Of a DNA stretch of 64,000 nucleotides, positions 37,437 through 48,406 are shown piece by piece; positions within the stretch are counted from its first letter, which is position 1; each line of letters begins with the position of its first letter. Location of the stretch: NCBI RefSeq assembly GCF_000373765.1, contig NZ_KB892435.1, forward strand, positions 8,468 to 72,467. Reading direction: 5' to 3'. The notes under the pieces are model-generated. The model was not told the DNA's origin and did no database searches. It saw only the letters and a program-made list of their open reading frames with translations. This DNA comes from Legionella shakespearei DSM 23087. GTDB taxonomy: Bacteria > Pseudomonadota > Gammaproteobacteria > Legionellales > Legionellaceae. The position numbers and the translations under genes are program-made.

Positions 37437-38522
37437 ATGCTCTATTGGCTAACGCAATTATTCCAGGGACAATATCATGCGTTAAGAGTTTTTCAATATT
37501 TGACTTTCAGGTCAATTTTAGCGTCTTTAACTGCACTTATGGTGGGTTTATTGTGCGGTCCTTTAATGATTCGCTGGTTGCGTGGTTTGCAAATAGGCCA
37601 AATGGTTCGCAATGACGGGCCACAATCTCATTTATCAAAAGCCGGTACGCCAACCATGGGGGGCGTTTTAATTTTATTGGCGATTACGGTCAGCTGTTTG
37701 CTTTGGTGTGATTTAAAGCAATCCAGTTTATGGCTGGTTCTTTTGGTGACCTTGGGAAATGGGGTTGTCGGATGGGTAGATGACTACCGTAAACTGGTAT
37801 TGAAAAACAGCAAAGGCTTGCCTGGCCGCTGGAAGTATTTCTGGCAATCCGTAATTGCACTGATTGCTGTTACCTATCTTTATATGAATGCCAGCCTGCC
37901 AGTTCATACTCAATTAACTCTTCCTTTTTTAAAATCAATAACTCTCGATTTGGGGATTTTATTTCCAGTGCTCGCCTATTTTGTTATTGTAGGCAGTAGC
38001 AATGCGGTAAACCTGACAGATGGGCTGGATGGTTTGGCCATTATGCCTATAGTCATGGTAGCTGGAGCCCTGGGAGTTTTTGCCTATGTGTCCAGTAATG
38101 CGGTTTATTCTAATTATCTGGCGATACCATTTGTTCCGAACACGGGTGAGTTAACGATTTTTTGTTCTTCTATTGTGGGTGCCGGTTTAGGTTTTCTCTG
38201 GTACAACAGTTATCCAGCCCAGGTTTTCATGGGGGATGTAGGTTCCCTGGCCTTAGGCGCTGCTTTAGGTATTGTCGCTATCGTGGTCAGACAGGAATTG
38301 GTGTTATTGATAATGGGTGGTTTGTTTGTTATTGAAACCATTTCGGTGATTTTACAAGTAGGCTATTTCAAGTTATCCCACGGAAAGCGGTTGTTTCGAA
38401 TGGCACCACTACACCATCATTTTGAATTAAAAGGCTGGTCAGAGCCTAAAGTAATCGTGAGATTCTGGATTATTACTGTTGTGTTTGTGTTATGTGGATT
38501 GGCTACTTTAAAATTACGTTAG
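37437..38522 (+). CDS. mraY: Phospho-MurNAc-pentapeptide transferase MraY
   Basis: Integral membrane enzyme that makes lipid I from UDP-MurNAc-pentapeptide and undecaprenyl phosphate. The 361-aa polytopic protein has ten hydrophobic segments and the conserved loops [33 protein letters not shown] (catalytic Asp pair), [11 protein letters not shown] and the histidine motif [19 protein letters not shown] precedes the ATG. murD follows after 13 nt. Confidence 0.98.
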   Translation: MLYWLTQLFQGQYHALRVFQYLTFRSILASLTALMVGLLCGPLMIRWLRGLQIGQMVRNDGPQSHLSKAGTPTMGGVLILLAITVSCLLWCDLKQSSLWLVLLVTLGNGVVGWVDDYRKLVLKNSKGLPGRWKYFWQSVIALIAVTYLYMNASLPVHTQLTLPFLKSITLDLGILFPVLAYFVIVGSSNAVNLTDGLDGLAIMPIVMVAGALGVFAYVSSNAVYSNYLAIPFVPNTGELTIFCSSIVGAGLGFLWYNSYPAQVFMGDVGSLALGAALGIVAIVVRQELVLLIMGGLFVIETISVILQVGYFKLSHGKRLFRMAPLHHHFELKGWSEPKVIVRFWIITVVFVLCGLATLKLR

Positions 38523-38535
38523 ACAAGGTGCATTC

Positions 38536-39873
38536 ATGAATCGTACATTATATTTGGTTGCAGGCCTGGGTAAAACAGGCTTGTCTATAGCCCGCTATCT
38601 TCATCGCAAAAACAAATCTTTTGTGGTATTTGATACGCGTCGGGATGCTCCCGGGTTGGACGAATTCAAAGCAGAATTCCCCGATACCCCTGTTTATTTA
38701 CACGATATACCACAAGATGTATTGAGTCAGTTGAGTGATATTATCACCAGTCCAGGCTTATCTCTGGATACTCCCTTTTTAAAGCAGGCGCTGCAATCAG
38801 GAGTGGCTGTTTATGGGGATATTGAATGTCTGGCCAGAGAAATAAGCGCACCTGTTGTAGCCATAACCGGCACTAATGGGAAATCTACGGTGACTACTTT
38901 AGTAGGCGAGATGGCTAAGGCTGCCGGATTTCGTGTCGCTGTAGCGGGTAATATTGGTACACCGGTTCTTGATTTGCTGGATGATGGGCATCAATATGAT
39001 TTATGGGTTTTGGAACTTTCCAGTTTTCAACTGGATTTAACTCATTCGCTGGCACCAAAAGTTGCGACCATTCTTAACGTAACCCCTGATCATTTGGACA
39101 GACACCATACGCTGGAGGCTTATGTTCAAGCCAAACAACGTGTTTATCATCAGTCTCAAGTGAATCTCTTCAATCGTGAGGATCAGTACACCATACCTCA
39201 GGATAAGACATCAGCTTTAAACATTTCTTTTGGAGAAGGTACTCCAGATGCAGGAAATTGGGGGTTAAGCCGTGAAAATAATAAAGTCTTTCTGGCAAAA
39301 GGTGATGAATGCGTCCTCCCCGTTGAGTCTTTGTTAATCAAAGGCGTGCACAACTGGTTAAACGCACTTGCTGCATGTGCCTTAGCTGAAACAGCCGGCA
39401 TTGCCATACAACATATTCTTTCTGTTTTAAAAACATTTTCAGGATTAGCTCATCGTTGTCAGTGGGTAAGGACTTTAGATGCTGTTGACTGGATAAATGA
39501 TTCTAAAGGAACAAACGTAGGTGCAACCATCTCGGCCATTAATGGAATAGGGGGTTCTATGCAAGGAAAAATTGTTCTCATCGCAGGCGGTCAAGGTAAA
39601 GGCGCTGATTTTCAGGAATTATCGCAACCGATTGCTGAGTATGTTCGCTCTGTTGTCCTTATCGGTGAAGATGCTGATAAAATGGAAGCAGCTCTTGCCA
39701 ATGTGGTTCCTATAGCTCGAGCATCTTCTCTTGAAGGAGCTGTTTCTATAGCTAAAGATTGTGCCAAGCCGGGAGATGTTGTTTTACTGTCACCAGCATG
39801 TGCCAGTCTGGACATGTTCCGTGATTTTAATCACCGCGGTGAAGTGTTTGCTGCTTCGGTAAATGGGTTATAG
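38536..39873 (+). CDS. murD: UDP-MurNAc-L-alanine-D-glutamate ligase MurD
   Basis: Adds D-glutamate to UDP-MurNAc-L-Ala. 445 aa with the UDP-binding start VAGLGKTGLSIARYL, the ATP loop VVAITGTNGKSTVTTLVGEM, the VTPDHLDRHHTLEAY central motif and the C-terminal INDSKGTNVGAT and LLSPACASLDMFRDFNHRG. It sits between mraY and ftsW with short gaps, typical of the dcw operon. Confidence 0.98.
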   Translation: MNRTLYLVAGLGKTGLSIARYLHRKNKSFVVFDTRRDAPGLDEFKAEFPDTPVYLHDIPQDVLSQLSDIITSPGLSLDTPFLKQALQSGVAVYGDIECLAREISAPVVAITGTNGKSTVTTLVGEMAKAAGFRVAVAGNIGTPVLDLLDDGHQYDLWVLELSSFQLDLTHSLAPKVATILNVTPDHLDRHHTLEAYVQAKQRVYHQSQVNLFNREDQYTIPQDKTSALNISFGEGTPDAGNWGLSRENNKVFLAKGDECVLPVESLLIKGVHNWLNALAACALAETAGIAIQHILSVLKTFSGLAHRCQWVRTLDAVDWINDSKGTNVGATISAINGIGGSMQGKIVLIAGGQGKGADFQELSQPIAEYVRSVVLIGEDADKMEAALANVVPIARASSLEGAVSIAKDCAKPGDVVLLSPACASLDMFRDFNHRGEVFAASVNGL

Positions 39874-39878
39874 AGATT

Positions 39879-41054
39879 ATGCGGCCAAGACATTTAAACC
39901 AAAGAGGAAAACCAGTCAGTAAACCCATTTCTCTCTATGATAAATGGCTCATAGGAGCAGTGTTTGGTTTATTGATTATTGGTTTAATGATGGTCGCATC
40001 CAGCTCTGTGATGATATCGACAAAATATTTCCATCAGCCATTTCATTTTTTAATTCGTCAGGCCTGTTATTTATTTGCGGGTTTGATGTTGGCCTTAATC
40101 GTGATTCGGACAGACAGTGATTTCTGGCAAAAAATCAGTATGCCCATGTTAATTGTCTGTTTATTGATGTTGTTGCTTGTATTGGTTCCCGGAATTGGTC
40201 GTTCAGTCAATGGAAGCCGTCGTTGGCTTTCCTTTGGACCTATAGGGATACAGGTATCAGAACTGGCAAAACTGACTATGATTTTCTATTTGGCCGGTTA
40301 TCTGGTTCGTCAGCAAAAGGCAGTCAGTGAGAGTATTTTAGGTTTTATCAAGCCTATGGTTATTTTGGGCGTTGTCTCTGTTTTATTGTTAATGGAGCCT
40401 GATTTTGGTGCCACTGTAGTTATTTCAGGTACCGTTATGGCCATGCTTTTTTTAGCCGGTGTAAAATTAAGATACTATATTGGTCTGATGATTGTGGTCA
40501 TCAGTGCGCTGGCAGTTTTGGCCGTGTCCTCGCCTTACCGGGTTGCTCGTTTGACTGCATTTTTAGACCCGTGGGCCGATCAATACAATAGCGGTTACCA
40601 GCTGACACAATCCTTAATTGCTTTTGGGCGTGGCGGATGGTTTGGTTTGGGCTTAGGTGAAAGTATTCAAAAATTGATGTATTTGCCTGAAGCTCATACA
40701 GATTTTTTATTTGCTGTACTTGCTGAAGAGTTGGGTTTGTTTGGTATTTTAGTAGTAATGGCTTTATATAGTATACTTGTCTTTAGGGGGCTTACTATAG
40801 CATATACAGCTCATGTTCAAGAGCGCTTGTTTGCATCATATACTGCTTACGGCCTGACGTTCTGGCTGGCTTTGCAAGCTGCGATTAATATGGGTGTTAA
40901 TGCAGGTTTGTTACCAACAAAAGGATTAACTCTGCCATTGCTTAGTTATGGCGGTGCCAGCATGGTAATTAATTGTGTGGTTATCGCATTGTTATTGCGT
41001 ATAGACCATGAAAATCGTTGGCAATCTCTGGGACTGAGAACGCAAACGGCATAA
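39879..41054 (+). CDS. ftsW: Septal peptidoglycan polymerase FtsW
   Basis: SEDS-family lipid II polymerase that works with FtsI at the septum. 391 residues, ten membrane segments. Conserved stretches are GRSVNGSRRWLSFGPIGIQV and SELAK, FLDPWADQYNSGYQLTQSL, PEAHTDFLFAVLAEELGL and LPLLSYGGASM. It starts 5 nt after murD. In many gammaproteobacteria murG follows; here murC follows after 9 nt. Confidence 0.97.
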   Translation: MRPRHLNQRGKPVSKPISLYDKWLIGAVFGLLIIGLMMVASSSVMISTKYFHQPFHFLIRQACYLFAGLMLALIVIRTDSDFWQKISMPMLIVCLLMLLLVLVPGIGRSVNGSRRWLSFGPIGIQVSELAKLTMIFYLAGYLVRQQKAVSESILGFIKPMVILGVVSVLLLMEPDFGATVVISGTVMAMLFLAGVKLRYYIGLMIVVISALAVLAVSSPYRVARLTAFLDPWADQYNSGYQLTQSLIAFGRGGWFGLGLGESIQKLMYLPEAHTDFLFAVLAEELGLFGILVVMALYSILVFRGLTIAYTAHVQERLFASYTAYGLTFWLALQAAINMGVNAGLLPTKGLTLPLLSYGGASMVINCVVIALLLRIDHENRWQSLGLRTQTA

Positions 41055-41063
41055 GGGGGAATT

Positions 41064-42485
41064 GTGAATAATTCAGAACAATTTTTATCTCCACGGATGG
41101 GGCGCGTAGAACAGATTCATTTTGTTGGTATTGGTGGTGTCGGCATGTGCGGTATTGCCGAAGTGTTACATAATCAGGGTTATCGAATCACCGGCTCCGA
41201 TCTTGGTGATGGCGCTAACGTACAACGTTTGAAATCTCTGGGAATCCAGGTTTATCAAGGTCATCGCGTAGAGCACATTCAGGGGGCTGATGTTGTTGTC
41301 CGTTCTTCTGCTGTAGATTTGAATAATCCCGAAATTAAAGCCGCTCTTGACCTGATGATACCGGTTATTCCAAGAGCTGCAATGCTTGCTGAGCTCATGC
41401 GCTTCAGACACGGTATTGCTATTGCGGGTACTCATGGCAAAACAACAACCACCAGTTTGGTAAGCAGTTTGCTTGCTGAAGGAGGACTGGATCCCAGTTT
41501 CGTGATTGGTGGAAAATTAAATAGTTGCGGTACCAATGCCCAATTAGGCAAATCGTCCTATTTCGTAGTTGAAGCGGATGAAAGTGATGCCTCATTTTTA
41601 TTTTTGAAGCCTATGATGGCGGTCGTGACTAATATTGATGCCGACCATATGGAAACCTATGAGGGGGATTTTAATAAATTAAGAACCACCTTCCTGGAGT
41701 TTCTCCATCATTTACCCTTTTATGGTTTGGCAGTTGTGTGTATTGAAGATGAAGAAATACGTACTATCCTGCCCGCTATTCAAAGGCCTACGATGACTTA
41801 TGGTTTTAGGGAAGAGGCTCATTATCGTGCAGTGGACTGGACTCAAAATGCTATGTTAAGTCAATTTACGGTAATCAGACCTGCGCCGCATAAACCATTG
41901 ACTATTGAATTCCAATATCCTGGTCGTCATAACGTATTAAATGCGCTGGCAGCCATTGCCATTGCAACGGAACTACACGTTGATGATGCGTCCATTATCA
42001 GCGGCCTGAAAAAATTCCAGGGTGTAGGGCGTCGCTTCCAGATGCTTGGCGAAAGGCATTTTGAACATGGTTCGGCAATAGTGGTCGATGATTATGGGCA
42101 TCATCCTCAGGAAATTTTATCCACTATCGATGCGTTCAGACGCGTGTGGCCTGACAAGCGTTTGGTTCATGTATTTCAACCCCATCGCTACACCAGAACT
42201 CAGTCACTGTATCGTCAGTTTGTTGATGTATTAAGCATGTCAGATGAACTGTTTCTCTTTGATATTTATTCTGCTGGTGAAAAAGCAATTCCTGGTGTGA
42301 GCAGTGAAGAACTGGCAAAAGAAATCAGGGGTAAAGACAGGCAGGTAACCATGGTCAATGAAGCGACCCTCAGGACAACGCTGAATCAATGCATTAAAGA
42401 TGGTGATGTGATTCTGATGCAGGGAGCTGGAAATATAGGCCAGATTGCAGTGAACCTGATGAAAGAAGAGTGCGAAGTAAGATAG
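41064..42485 (+). CDS. murC: UDP-MurNAc-L-alanine ligase MurC
   Basis: Adds L-alanine to UDP-MurNAc. 473 aa with IHFVGIGGVGMCGIAEVL, the ATP loop IAIAGTHGKTTTTSLVSSLL, the central ADESDASFL and NIDADHMETY motifs and DDYGHHPQEI. The start is a GTG with GGGGGA upstream. The gap to ddl (145 nt) contains a mini R1-type hairpin and no murB. Confidence 0.98.
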   Translation: MNNSEQFLSPRMGRVEQIHFVGIGGVGMCGIAEVLHNQGYRITGSDLGDGANVQRLKSLGIQVYQGHRVEHIQGADVVVRSSAVDLNNPEIKAALDLMIPVIPRAAMLAELMRFRHGIAIAGTHGKTTTTSLVSSLLAEGGLDPSFVIGGKLNSCGTNAQLGKSSYFVVEADESDASFLFLKPMMAVVTNIDADHMETYEGDFNKLRTTFLEFLHHLPFYGLAVVCIEDEEIRTILPAIQRPTMTYGFREEAHYRAVDWTQNAMLSQFTVIRPAPHKPLTIEFQYPGRHNVLNALAAIAIATELHVDDASIISGLKKFQGVGRRFQMLGERHFEHGSAIVVDDYGHHPQEILSTIDAFRRVWPDKRLVHVFQPHRYTRTQSLYRQFVDVLSMSDELFLFDIYSAGEKAIPGVSSEELAKEIRGKDRQVTMVNEATLRTTLNQCIKDGDVILMQGAGNIGQIAVNLMKEECEVR

Positions 42486-42488
42486 CCT

Positions 42489-42520
42489 ACGTCGTCCTGA
42501 GCGCAGCGCTCAGGACGGCC
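42489..42520. repeat. Mini hairpin made from R1 ends
   Basis: ACGTCGTCCTGAGCGC is followed directly by GCGCTCAGGACGGC, so only the outer ends of R1 remain, joined with almost no loop. It begins within 4 nt of the murC stop and could act as a weak transcriptional barrier before ddl. Confidence 0.8.
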
Positions 42521-42630
42521 TGGTGAAGGTTGCATTTAACACATCATATTGAAGCATTGATCTATTTGGTGCAAACTAAGGTTAAAGAACAAACAACGAT
42601 ACACGAAGTACCTATTATTGGAGACTGTTA

Positions 42631-43725
42631 ATGTCTAAGTCGGTCAAGCTGGTTTTGCTTTATGGTGGCAAATCCGGAGAGCATGAAGTGTCACTGGTTT
42701 CAGCCGCATCCGTTCTGGCTCATCTGGACGCTGAAAAATACACTATTATTCCTGTAGCTATGGATAAAAGCGGTCAGTTCCATGTGCATCAATACAATGA
42801 CTTGCTGTCTTGCAAAGACAAACTTCCAGTCGTGACGGAGCTATCAAAACCACTAGATAGTCTGTTAAGCAACGGACGTCTGGCCATAGATGCGGACGTG
42901 GTTTTTCCTGTAGTGCATGGACCATTGTATGAAGACGGCTGTTTGCAGGGATTACTTGAGTTAGCCGGTGTCGCTTATGTAGGTTGTGATGTGCTTTCTT
43001 CTGCTATTGGTATGGATAAAGACATGGCGAGAAGAATAGCCTGCATCAATGGCTTAAAATCAGCACAGTATAAAGTTTTGTCCTGGCACAGCAATGCTGC
43101 TGAACGTCAACATTTTTGCAATGAAGTGGCTGCCGAATTGGGTTGGCCTCTGTTTGTGAAGCCCTGTTCTCTGGGTTCCAGTGTGGGAATTCATAAGGCT
43201 AATAATCTGGCCGAACTCAGTGCGGCTGTTGATGATGCCTTGCGTTATGATGAAGAGATTCTGGTGGAACAATTTATTCAGGGGCGGGAAATTGAATTGG
43301 CTGTTTTGGAAAACAAAACACCTTATTCTACACCGCGCGTGAGCCGTATCGGTGAAATTCGCGTCAATCATCCAGATGGTTTTTATTCCTATACAGCCAA
43401 GTATCTGGAAAGCAATCAAACTGATTTAATCATTCCTGCAGTTTTATCCGCGAAACTTGAAGAGCGTTTGACCCAGGCCGCAGCAGATATTTTTACCCGC
43501 TTGAAGTGTAAAGGGCTGGCGCGCGTGGATTTCTTTGTTAATGATAAAACGGATGAAATCTATTTTAATGAAATTAATACCTTGCCTGGATTTACCTCTA
43601 TCAGCATGTATCCCAAATTATGGCAGGCAGCAGGTATTGCTTATCCTGATTTACTCGATGAATTGATTCAGCTTGCTATGACTCATCATCATTGCCGTCA
43701 ACATTTAGTGACGAATTATCTGTGA
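42631..43725 (+). CDS. ddl: D-alanine-D-alanine ligase (long, DdlA-like form)
   Basis: ATP-grasp enzyme that makes the D-Ala-D-Ala dipeptide for MurF. Of the 364 residues, the N-terminal [20 protein letters not shown], the [20 protein letters not shown] loop, [12 protein letters not shown] and the C-terminal [20 protein letters not shown] are conserved. Its length matches E. coli DdlA (364) rather than DdlB (306), although it sits in the dcw cluster where DdlB usually lies. ftsQ overlaps its stop (GTGA). Confidence 0.96.
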   Translation: MSKSVKLVLLYGGKSGEHEVSLVSAASVLAHLDAEKYTIIPVAMDKSGQFHVHQYNDLLSCKDKLPVVTELSKPLDSLLSNGRLAIDADVVFPVVHGPLYEDGCLQGLLELAGVAYVGCDVLSSAIGMDKDMARRIACINGLKSAQYKVLSWHSNAAERQHFCNEVAAELGWPLFVKPCSLGSSVGIHKANNLAELSAAVDDALRYDEEILVEQFIQGREIELAVLENKTPYSTPRVSRIGEIRVNHPDGFYSYTAKYLESNQTDLIIPAVLSAKLEERLTQAAADIFTRLKCKGLARVDFFVNDKTDEIYFNEINTLPGFTSISMYPKLWQAAGIAYPDLLDELIQLAMTHHHCRQHLVTNYL

Positions 43726-44462
43726 AAGAACATACTAAAAAAAAGAATGTTGATTCCAACAGCTTCGGTTATGCGGGGCTGTTGTTGTTACTGATTGCCA
43801 GTGCTGTACTGTTGGCTGGCCGTCTGGCTTATCTTTACCTCGCTGATTCTGAACGATTTCCTATAACGACCATTAAAGTTGCCGCGAGTTATGAGCATGT
43901 AACCCATAAGGAACTGGAAACCGTCCTGGCAAAATATATGGACGCCAGTTTCTTTTCACTTTCAGTCAGTACACTGCAAGACGAATTAAATAACATTAAC
44001 TGGATAGATACAGCTTTTGTTGAACGCGTCTGGCCTGATACTTTAAAAATTAAACTTGTAGAGAAGAAACCGGTTGCCATTTGGGGTGATGCCCTGATGA
44101 CGGAAGATGGAAAATTATTTAACGAGGGCTCAGTTCCAGTCGATTTGTCCATTCCCAAGCTAAACGGTCCACTATCACAACAACTAGACGTCTTACAAGT
44201 TTATGAAAAATTGAGTAAGATATTATCATCGTATGGTTTAAATGCTTCCGGATTGAACTTAAGAGACAATCAGGCCTGGGTCTTAACCCTGGGTAATGGC
44301 GTAAAAATATACTTGGGCAAAAAAGAGTTAGAAGCGCGATTACTGCGTTTTTGTAAAGCATATCCTGCAGTGTTTGCTGAGAAAGCAGAGCAGTTGGCGA
44401 GCGTGGACTTGCGTTATCCTCGCGGAATGGCAGTGCAGTGGAAACAACAAACGGGACGATAA
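43722..44462 (+). CDS. ftsQ: Cell-division protein FtsQ
   Basis: Bitopic divisome protein that links FtsB/FtsL to the early ring. A short basic cytoplasmic start (KEHTKKKN) is followed by one helix ([20 protein letters not shown]). A POTRA domain follows ([20 protein letters not shown]...), then the beta domain with [24 protein letters not shown] chose the GTG at 43722 because it overlaps the ddl stop by 4 nt; a TTG ten codons earlier is less likely. The stop overlaps the ftsA start (TAATG). Confidence 0.94.
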   Translation: MKEHTKKKNVDSNSFGYAGLLLLLIASAVLLAGRLAYLYLADSERFPITTIKVAASYEHVTHKELETVLAKYMDASFFSLSVSTLQDELNNINWIDTAFVERVWPDTLKIKLVEKKPVAIWGDALMTEDGKLFNEGSVPVDLSIPKLNGPLSQQLDVLQVYEKLSKILSSYGLNASGLNLRDNQAWVLTLGNGVKIYLGKKELEARLLRFCKAYPAVFAEKAEQLASVDLRYPRGMAVQWKQQTGR

Positions 44463-45700
44463 TGGCTAAAAAAATAGAAAAAAATATTATCACTGGATTG
44501 GATATTGGAACTTCCAAAATTATCGCTTTAATTGGTGAAGTGACCTCCGATGGGGCAATTGAAATCATTGGAATTGGTCGCCATCCATCCCGTGGATTGA
44601 AGCGTGGCGTGGTGGTGGATATTGAAGCCACTGTGAATTCAATACAACGCGCAGTCCAGGAAGCGGAACTCATGGCAGGCTGTGAAGTAAGAACAGTCTA
44701 TGCTGGAATTGCCGGCAGCCATATACGCAGCCTGAACTCTCATGGCATCGTGGCCATTCGTGATAAAGAAGTTTCTCAGGCTGATGTGGAGCGTGTTATT
44801 GATGCGGCCAAGGCGGTTGCCATACCCGCAGATCAAAAAATACTTCATATATTGCCACAAGAATTCATTATTGATCATCAAGACAGTATACGTGAACCTG
44901 TAGGCATGGCTGGAGTCAGGCTGGAATCCAGAGTACATATCGTCACAGGCTCAGTCAGTTCCGCGCAAAATATTGTCAAATGTGTGCGCCGTTGTGGTTT
45001 GGAAGTGAATGACATCATTTTAGAGCAATTGGCTTCAAGCCATGCAGTTCTTACCGAAGATGAAAAAGACCTGGGCGTGTGCCTGATTGATATCGGTGGG
45101 GGTACTACTGATATTGCTGTATTTTGTGAAGGGGCAATTCAACATACCGCAGTAATCCCTATTGCAGGAGATCAGGTCACCAATGACATTGCCATGGCAT
45201 TACGTACACCAACCAAAGCGGCTGAATCGATTAAATTAACCCATGCCTGTGCATTACCAGAATTAGCCAATCCTAATCAAATGCTGGAAGTTGCCAGTGT
45301 TAATGATCGCCCTGGTCGAAAAATTTCCGCTAAAGCATTGGCCGATGTAGCTTCTGCACGGTATGAAGAATTATTTTCTCTGGTGCGTAATGAATTACGC
45401 CGTAGTGGTTTTGAAGACAGAATGGCCGCAGGCATAGTCCTGACTGGTGGCGCATCCAACATACGTGGTGCAATTGAATTGGCAGAACTTTGCTTTGAAA
45501 TGCCAGTAAGAAAAGGTTGCGCTCATTATGTATCCGGTTTAGCTGAAGCAACGGAAAATCCTTCTTTTGCCACAGGCGTTGGTTTGCTTCTGCATGGTTA
45601 CCAACAGCAATATGAAGGCGGATACAACGCACCAACATTGAGTGACAATGCCAAAGGCATGTGGTCACGAATGAAAGAATGGTTTCAAGGTAATTTTTAA
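44462..45700 (+). CDS. ftsA: Cell-division protein FtsA
   Basis: Actin-like ATPase that anchors FtsZ to the membrane. 412 aa with ITGLDIGTSKIIALIGEV, the 1C-type domain after residue 85, LIDIGGGTTDIAVF and the C-terminal membrane-targeting helix MWSRMKEWFQGNF. The ATG shares a base with the ftsQ stop, so translation is coupled; the longer start at 44438 lies inside ftsQ and adds residues absent from FtsA. ftsZ follows after 72 nt. Confidence 0.97.
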   Translation: MAKKIEKNIITGLDIGTSKIIALIGEVTSDGAIEIIGIGRHPSRGLKRGVVVDIEATVNSIQRAVQEAELMAGCEVRTVYAGIAGSHIRSLNSHGIVAIRDKEVSQADVERVIDAAKAVAIPADQKILHILPQEFIIDHQDSIREPVGMAGVRLESRVHIVTGSVSSAQNIVKCVRRCGLEVNDIILEQLASSHAVLTEDEKDLGVCLIDIGGGTTDIAVFCEGAIQHTAVIPIAGDQVTNDIAMALRTPTKAAESIKLTHACALPELANPNQMLEVASVNDRPGRKISAKALADVASARYEELFSLVRNELRRSGFEDRMAAGIVLTGGASNIRGAIELAELCFEMPVRKGCAHYVSGLAEATENPSFATGVGLLLHGYQQQYEGGYNAPTLSDNAKGMWSRMKEWFQGNF

Positions 45701-45772
45701 TCAGGGGTTGCATCATAATGCAACAAACTAAAGCATTAAGCAAAAAAAAGCAGCGCAAAGGGGAGCAGGTTT

Positions 45773-46978
45773 ATGTTTGAATTAATGGAAAACAGCCAAC
45801 AAAGTAATAACGCTGTGATCAAGGTAGTTGGTGTTGGCGGTGGCGGCGGTAATGCCGTTGAGCATATGGTTGCTGAAAATATAGATGGTGTTGAATTTAT
45901 TTGCGCCAATACAGATGCGCAAGCCTTAAAAGCATCCAATGCAAAAATTCATATTCAACTGGGCGACGAGCTCACTAAAGGTTTGGGCGCTGGCGCAAAT
46001 CCACAGATTGGCCGTGAAGCAGCAGAAGAAGACAGAGATCACATCAGAGAAATTCTCAGTGGCGCTGATATGGTGTTCATCACTGCAGGAATGGGTGGTG
46101 GCACTGGAACAGGTGCTGCTCCAGTATTTGCTGAAATTGCCAAAGAACTGGGAATTTTAACTGTTGCGGTGGTTACCAAGCCTTTTTCATTTGAAGGCAA
46201 GCAACGCGCTCTGGCTGCTGAAGATGGTATTCGCCGTTTAGCCGAACATGTTGATTCGTTAATTACTATTCCTAATAACAAATTATTAAGCGTGTTAGGC
46301 AAAAACATCAGTTTACTTAATGCCTTTAAAGCCGCGAATAACGTGTTGCTTGGTGCGGTAAAAGGTATCTCTGATCTGATTACCCGTCCTGGCCTTATTA
46401 ACGTTGACTTTGCTGACGTACGTACTGTGATGTCAGAAATGGGTATGGCGATGATGGGAACTGGCAGTGCGACAGGTGAACAAAGAGCCCGTCAGGCTGC
46501 TGAGGCTGCTATTGCTTCTCCGCTACTGGAAGATGTGAACTTCTCTGGCGCTCGTGGAATACTGGTTAATATTACTGCCGGTCTTGATATGTCCATTGGC
46601 GAATTTGAAGAAGTTGGCGATGTAGTGAAAGAATTCATATCTGATGATGCAACTGTAGTTGTCGGAACAGTAATTGATCCTGAAATGACTGAAGAAATGC
46701 GTGTCACAGTAATTGTTACTGGTTTAGGGGATATGAGACAACGTCATCAACAACCCCAGCAACATTCTAACAGAGCGCGTCTGGTTGAATCGACTCGCAG
46801 TGATGGTTCCTTAGACTACCACCAGTTAGACAGACCTGCGCTTATTCGTAAACAAGCACAAACAACGACTGCAAGTGCTGCCCCAACAGCTACGAAACAA
46901 GCGGGTAATGAACATGTTCCTGATGTAGATTATCTGGATATTCCTGCGTTCCTACGCCGCCAGGAAGAAGTCCAGTAA
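45773..46978 (+). CDS. ftsZ: Cell-division protein FtsZ
   Basis: Tubulin-like GTPase that forms the Z ring. 401 aa. [16 protein letters not shown] is at the start, the tubulin signature is [20 protein letters not shown] (about 109-128), and [11 protein letters not shown] is the synergy-side loop. A Gln-rich linker leads to the conserved C-terminal peptide ([12 protein letters not shown]), which binds FtsA and ZipA, both encoded in this window. AGGGGAGCAGG lies upstream. A repeat-containing 384-nt gap separates it from lpxC. Confidence 0.98.
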   Translation: MFELMENSQQSNNAVIKVVGVGGGGGNAVEHMVAENIDGVEFICANTDAQALKASNAKIHIQLGDELTKGLGAGANPQIGREAAEEDRDHIREILSGADMVFITAGMGGGTGTGAAPVFAEIAKELGILTVAVVTKPFSFEGKQRALAAEDGIRRLAEHVDSLITIPNNKLLSVLGKNISLLNAFKAANNVLLGAVKGISDLITRPGLINVDFADVRTVMSEMGMAMMGTGSATGEQRARQAAEAAIASPLLEDVNFSGARGILVNITAGLDMSIGEFEEVGDVVKEFISDDATVVVGTVIDPEMTEEMRVTVIVTGLGDMRQRHQQPQQHSNRARLVESTRSDGSLDYHQLDRPALIRKQAQTTTASAAPTATKQAGNEHVPDVDYLDIPAFLRRQEEVQ

Positions 46979-47074
46979 GAAGAGGCATATTTGGTGCAGG
47001 TTGCACGGATCTGGCACGGGGAAAAATGCTCACACATATTTGCTGCGTTGTTTCCCTGAACTGACGTTAAGCCA

Positions 47075-47194
47075 AGAAAACCGAGCCGCGACCGTAAGGG
47101 AGCGGAGCTTTTCGGATAAGTGAAGAAATAATAATTGTAATCTGAGTATTGTGCTACCTCCAACTGTTCCGCTTCCTGACGGTCGCGGCTCGGA
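47075..47194. repeat. R3 palindromic repeat, copy 4
   Basis: AGAAAACCGAGCCGCGACCG, then TAAGGGAGCGGAG, at the left pairs with the inverted arm ending CGCGGCTCGGATTGG. It lies between ftsZ and lpxC (46979-47362). The rest of this gap is AT-rich and shows no gene. Confidence 0.88.
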
Positions 47195-47362
47195 TTGGAA
47201 CGCGATACTCCTTAACTTGCATGACAGATAACTACAGTATTGACCTGCATGTATGGCTGGTTTATTGCTGAATATTAAAAAAATAGACTAATCAATAAAT
47301 TATTGATAAAATCTATAGATTTTGCGCGCAAAATAAATATCAAAAATGAAGGTGAGCACTGA

Positions 47363-48277
47363 ATGATGAAACAAAGAACTCCTAAAAAGGTAATCCAGGC
47401 CACTGGCGTTGGATTGCATTCCGGTGAGAAAGTGCTTTTAACCTTGCGCCCAGCCCCTGTTAATACAGGCATAGTGTTCAGACGTGTTGATCTGTCTCCA
47501 GTAGTCGAAATTCCAGCATCTTATGAGTATGTTGGTGATACCATGTTATGCACTACCTTGCATCATGGCAATGTCAAAATTGCTACTGTAGAGCATTTGT
47601 TATCCGCTCTGGCAGGCCTGGGCATTGATAACGCGTACATTGATGTTAATGCGCCCGAATTACCTATTATGGACGGCAGCGCTGCCCCATTTGTATTTTT
47701 AATTCAATCGGCAGGAATAAGAGAACAGAGTGCTGCCAAGAAATACATCAAAATTCTTAAGCCAATTCGTGTAGAAGATAACGGAAAATACGTCCAGTTT
47801 CTTCCTCATAATGGGTATAAAGTATCATTTACCATTGATTTTGATCATCCGGTGTTTAACGATAAACCACAAACTGTATGTTTTGACTTTTCTGCAACTT
47901 CTTATGTTAAAGAAGTCTGCAGGGCGAGAACTTTTGGTTTTCTCTCCGATTATGAAAAATTACGTGAATGTGATTTAGCCAAAGGCGGTAGTCTGGATAA
48001 TGCTATAGTTGTTGATGATTATCGAGTGCTAAATGATGATGGTTTACGTTTTGAATCAGAATTTGTCACTCACAAAGTTCTTGATGCAATAGGTGATTTA
48101 TACTTGTTAGGTTCAAGCCTTATCGGTGCATTTGAAGGTTATAAATCAGGCCATGAGCTGAATAATCGATTGTTGCGTGAATTAATGGTAAGACAGGATG
48201 CCTGGGAATACACTTATTTTGATGCAGAAGATTATTTACCAGTAATGCATACCAGCTTTGAACCAGTCGAAGCCTGA
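47363..48277 (+). CDS. lpxC: UDP-3-O-acyl-N-acetylglucosamine deacetylase LpxC
   Basis: Zinc enzyme of the first committed step of lipid A synthesis. 304 aa, starting [20 protein letters not shown]. The zinc and catalytic motifs are [19 protein letters not shown] with [12 protein letters not shown], then [20 protein letters not shown] and the C-terminal [15 protein letters not shown] with a zinc-side His. It closes the dcw-type cluster as usual. A terminator hairpin follows. Confidence 0.98.
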   Translation: MMKQRTPKKVIQATGVGLHSGEKVLLTLRPAPVNTGIVFRRVDLSPVVEIPASYEYVGDTMLCTTLHHGNVKIATVEHLLSALAGLGIDNAYIDVNAPELPIMDGSAAPFVFLIQSAGIREQSAAKKYIKILKPIRVEDNGKYVQFLPHNGYKVSFTIDFDHPVFNDKPQTVCFDFSATSYVKEVCRARTFGFLSDYEKLRECDLAKGGSLDNAIVVDDYRVLNDDGLRFESEFVTHKVLDAIGDLYLLGSSLIGAFEGYKSGHELNNRLLRELMVRQDAWEYTYFDAEDYLPVMHTSFEPVEA

Positions 48278-48322
48278 TTCTCCATTGAATCGCGTCAAAT
48301 CCATTCACTTTAGGTCTTATTA

Positions 48323-48358
48323 ATCGAAAAGGCACGCTACGTTGCTTTTTCGATGTTG
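48323..48358 (+). terminator. Terminator after lpxC
   Basis: The stem ATCGAAAAGGCA pairs with TGCTTTTTCGAT around an 8-nt loop. It lies 45 nt after the lpxC stop and before the next gene. Confidence 0.65.
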
Positions 48359-48406
48359 CATTTAAGCATCAAATAAATTCCACTCATTATATGCATAGGA
48401 GTTGCA

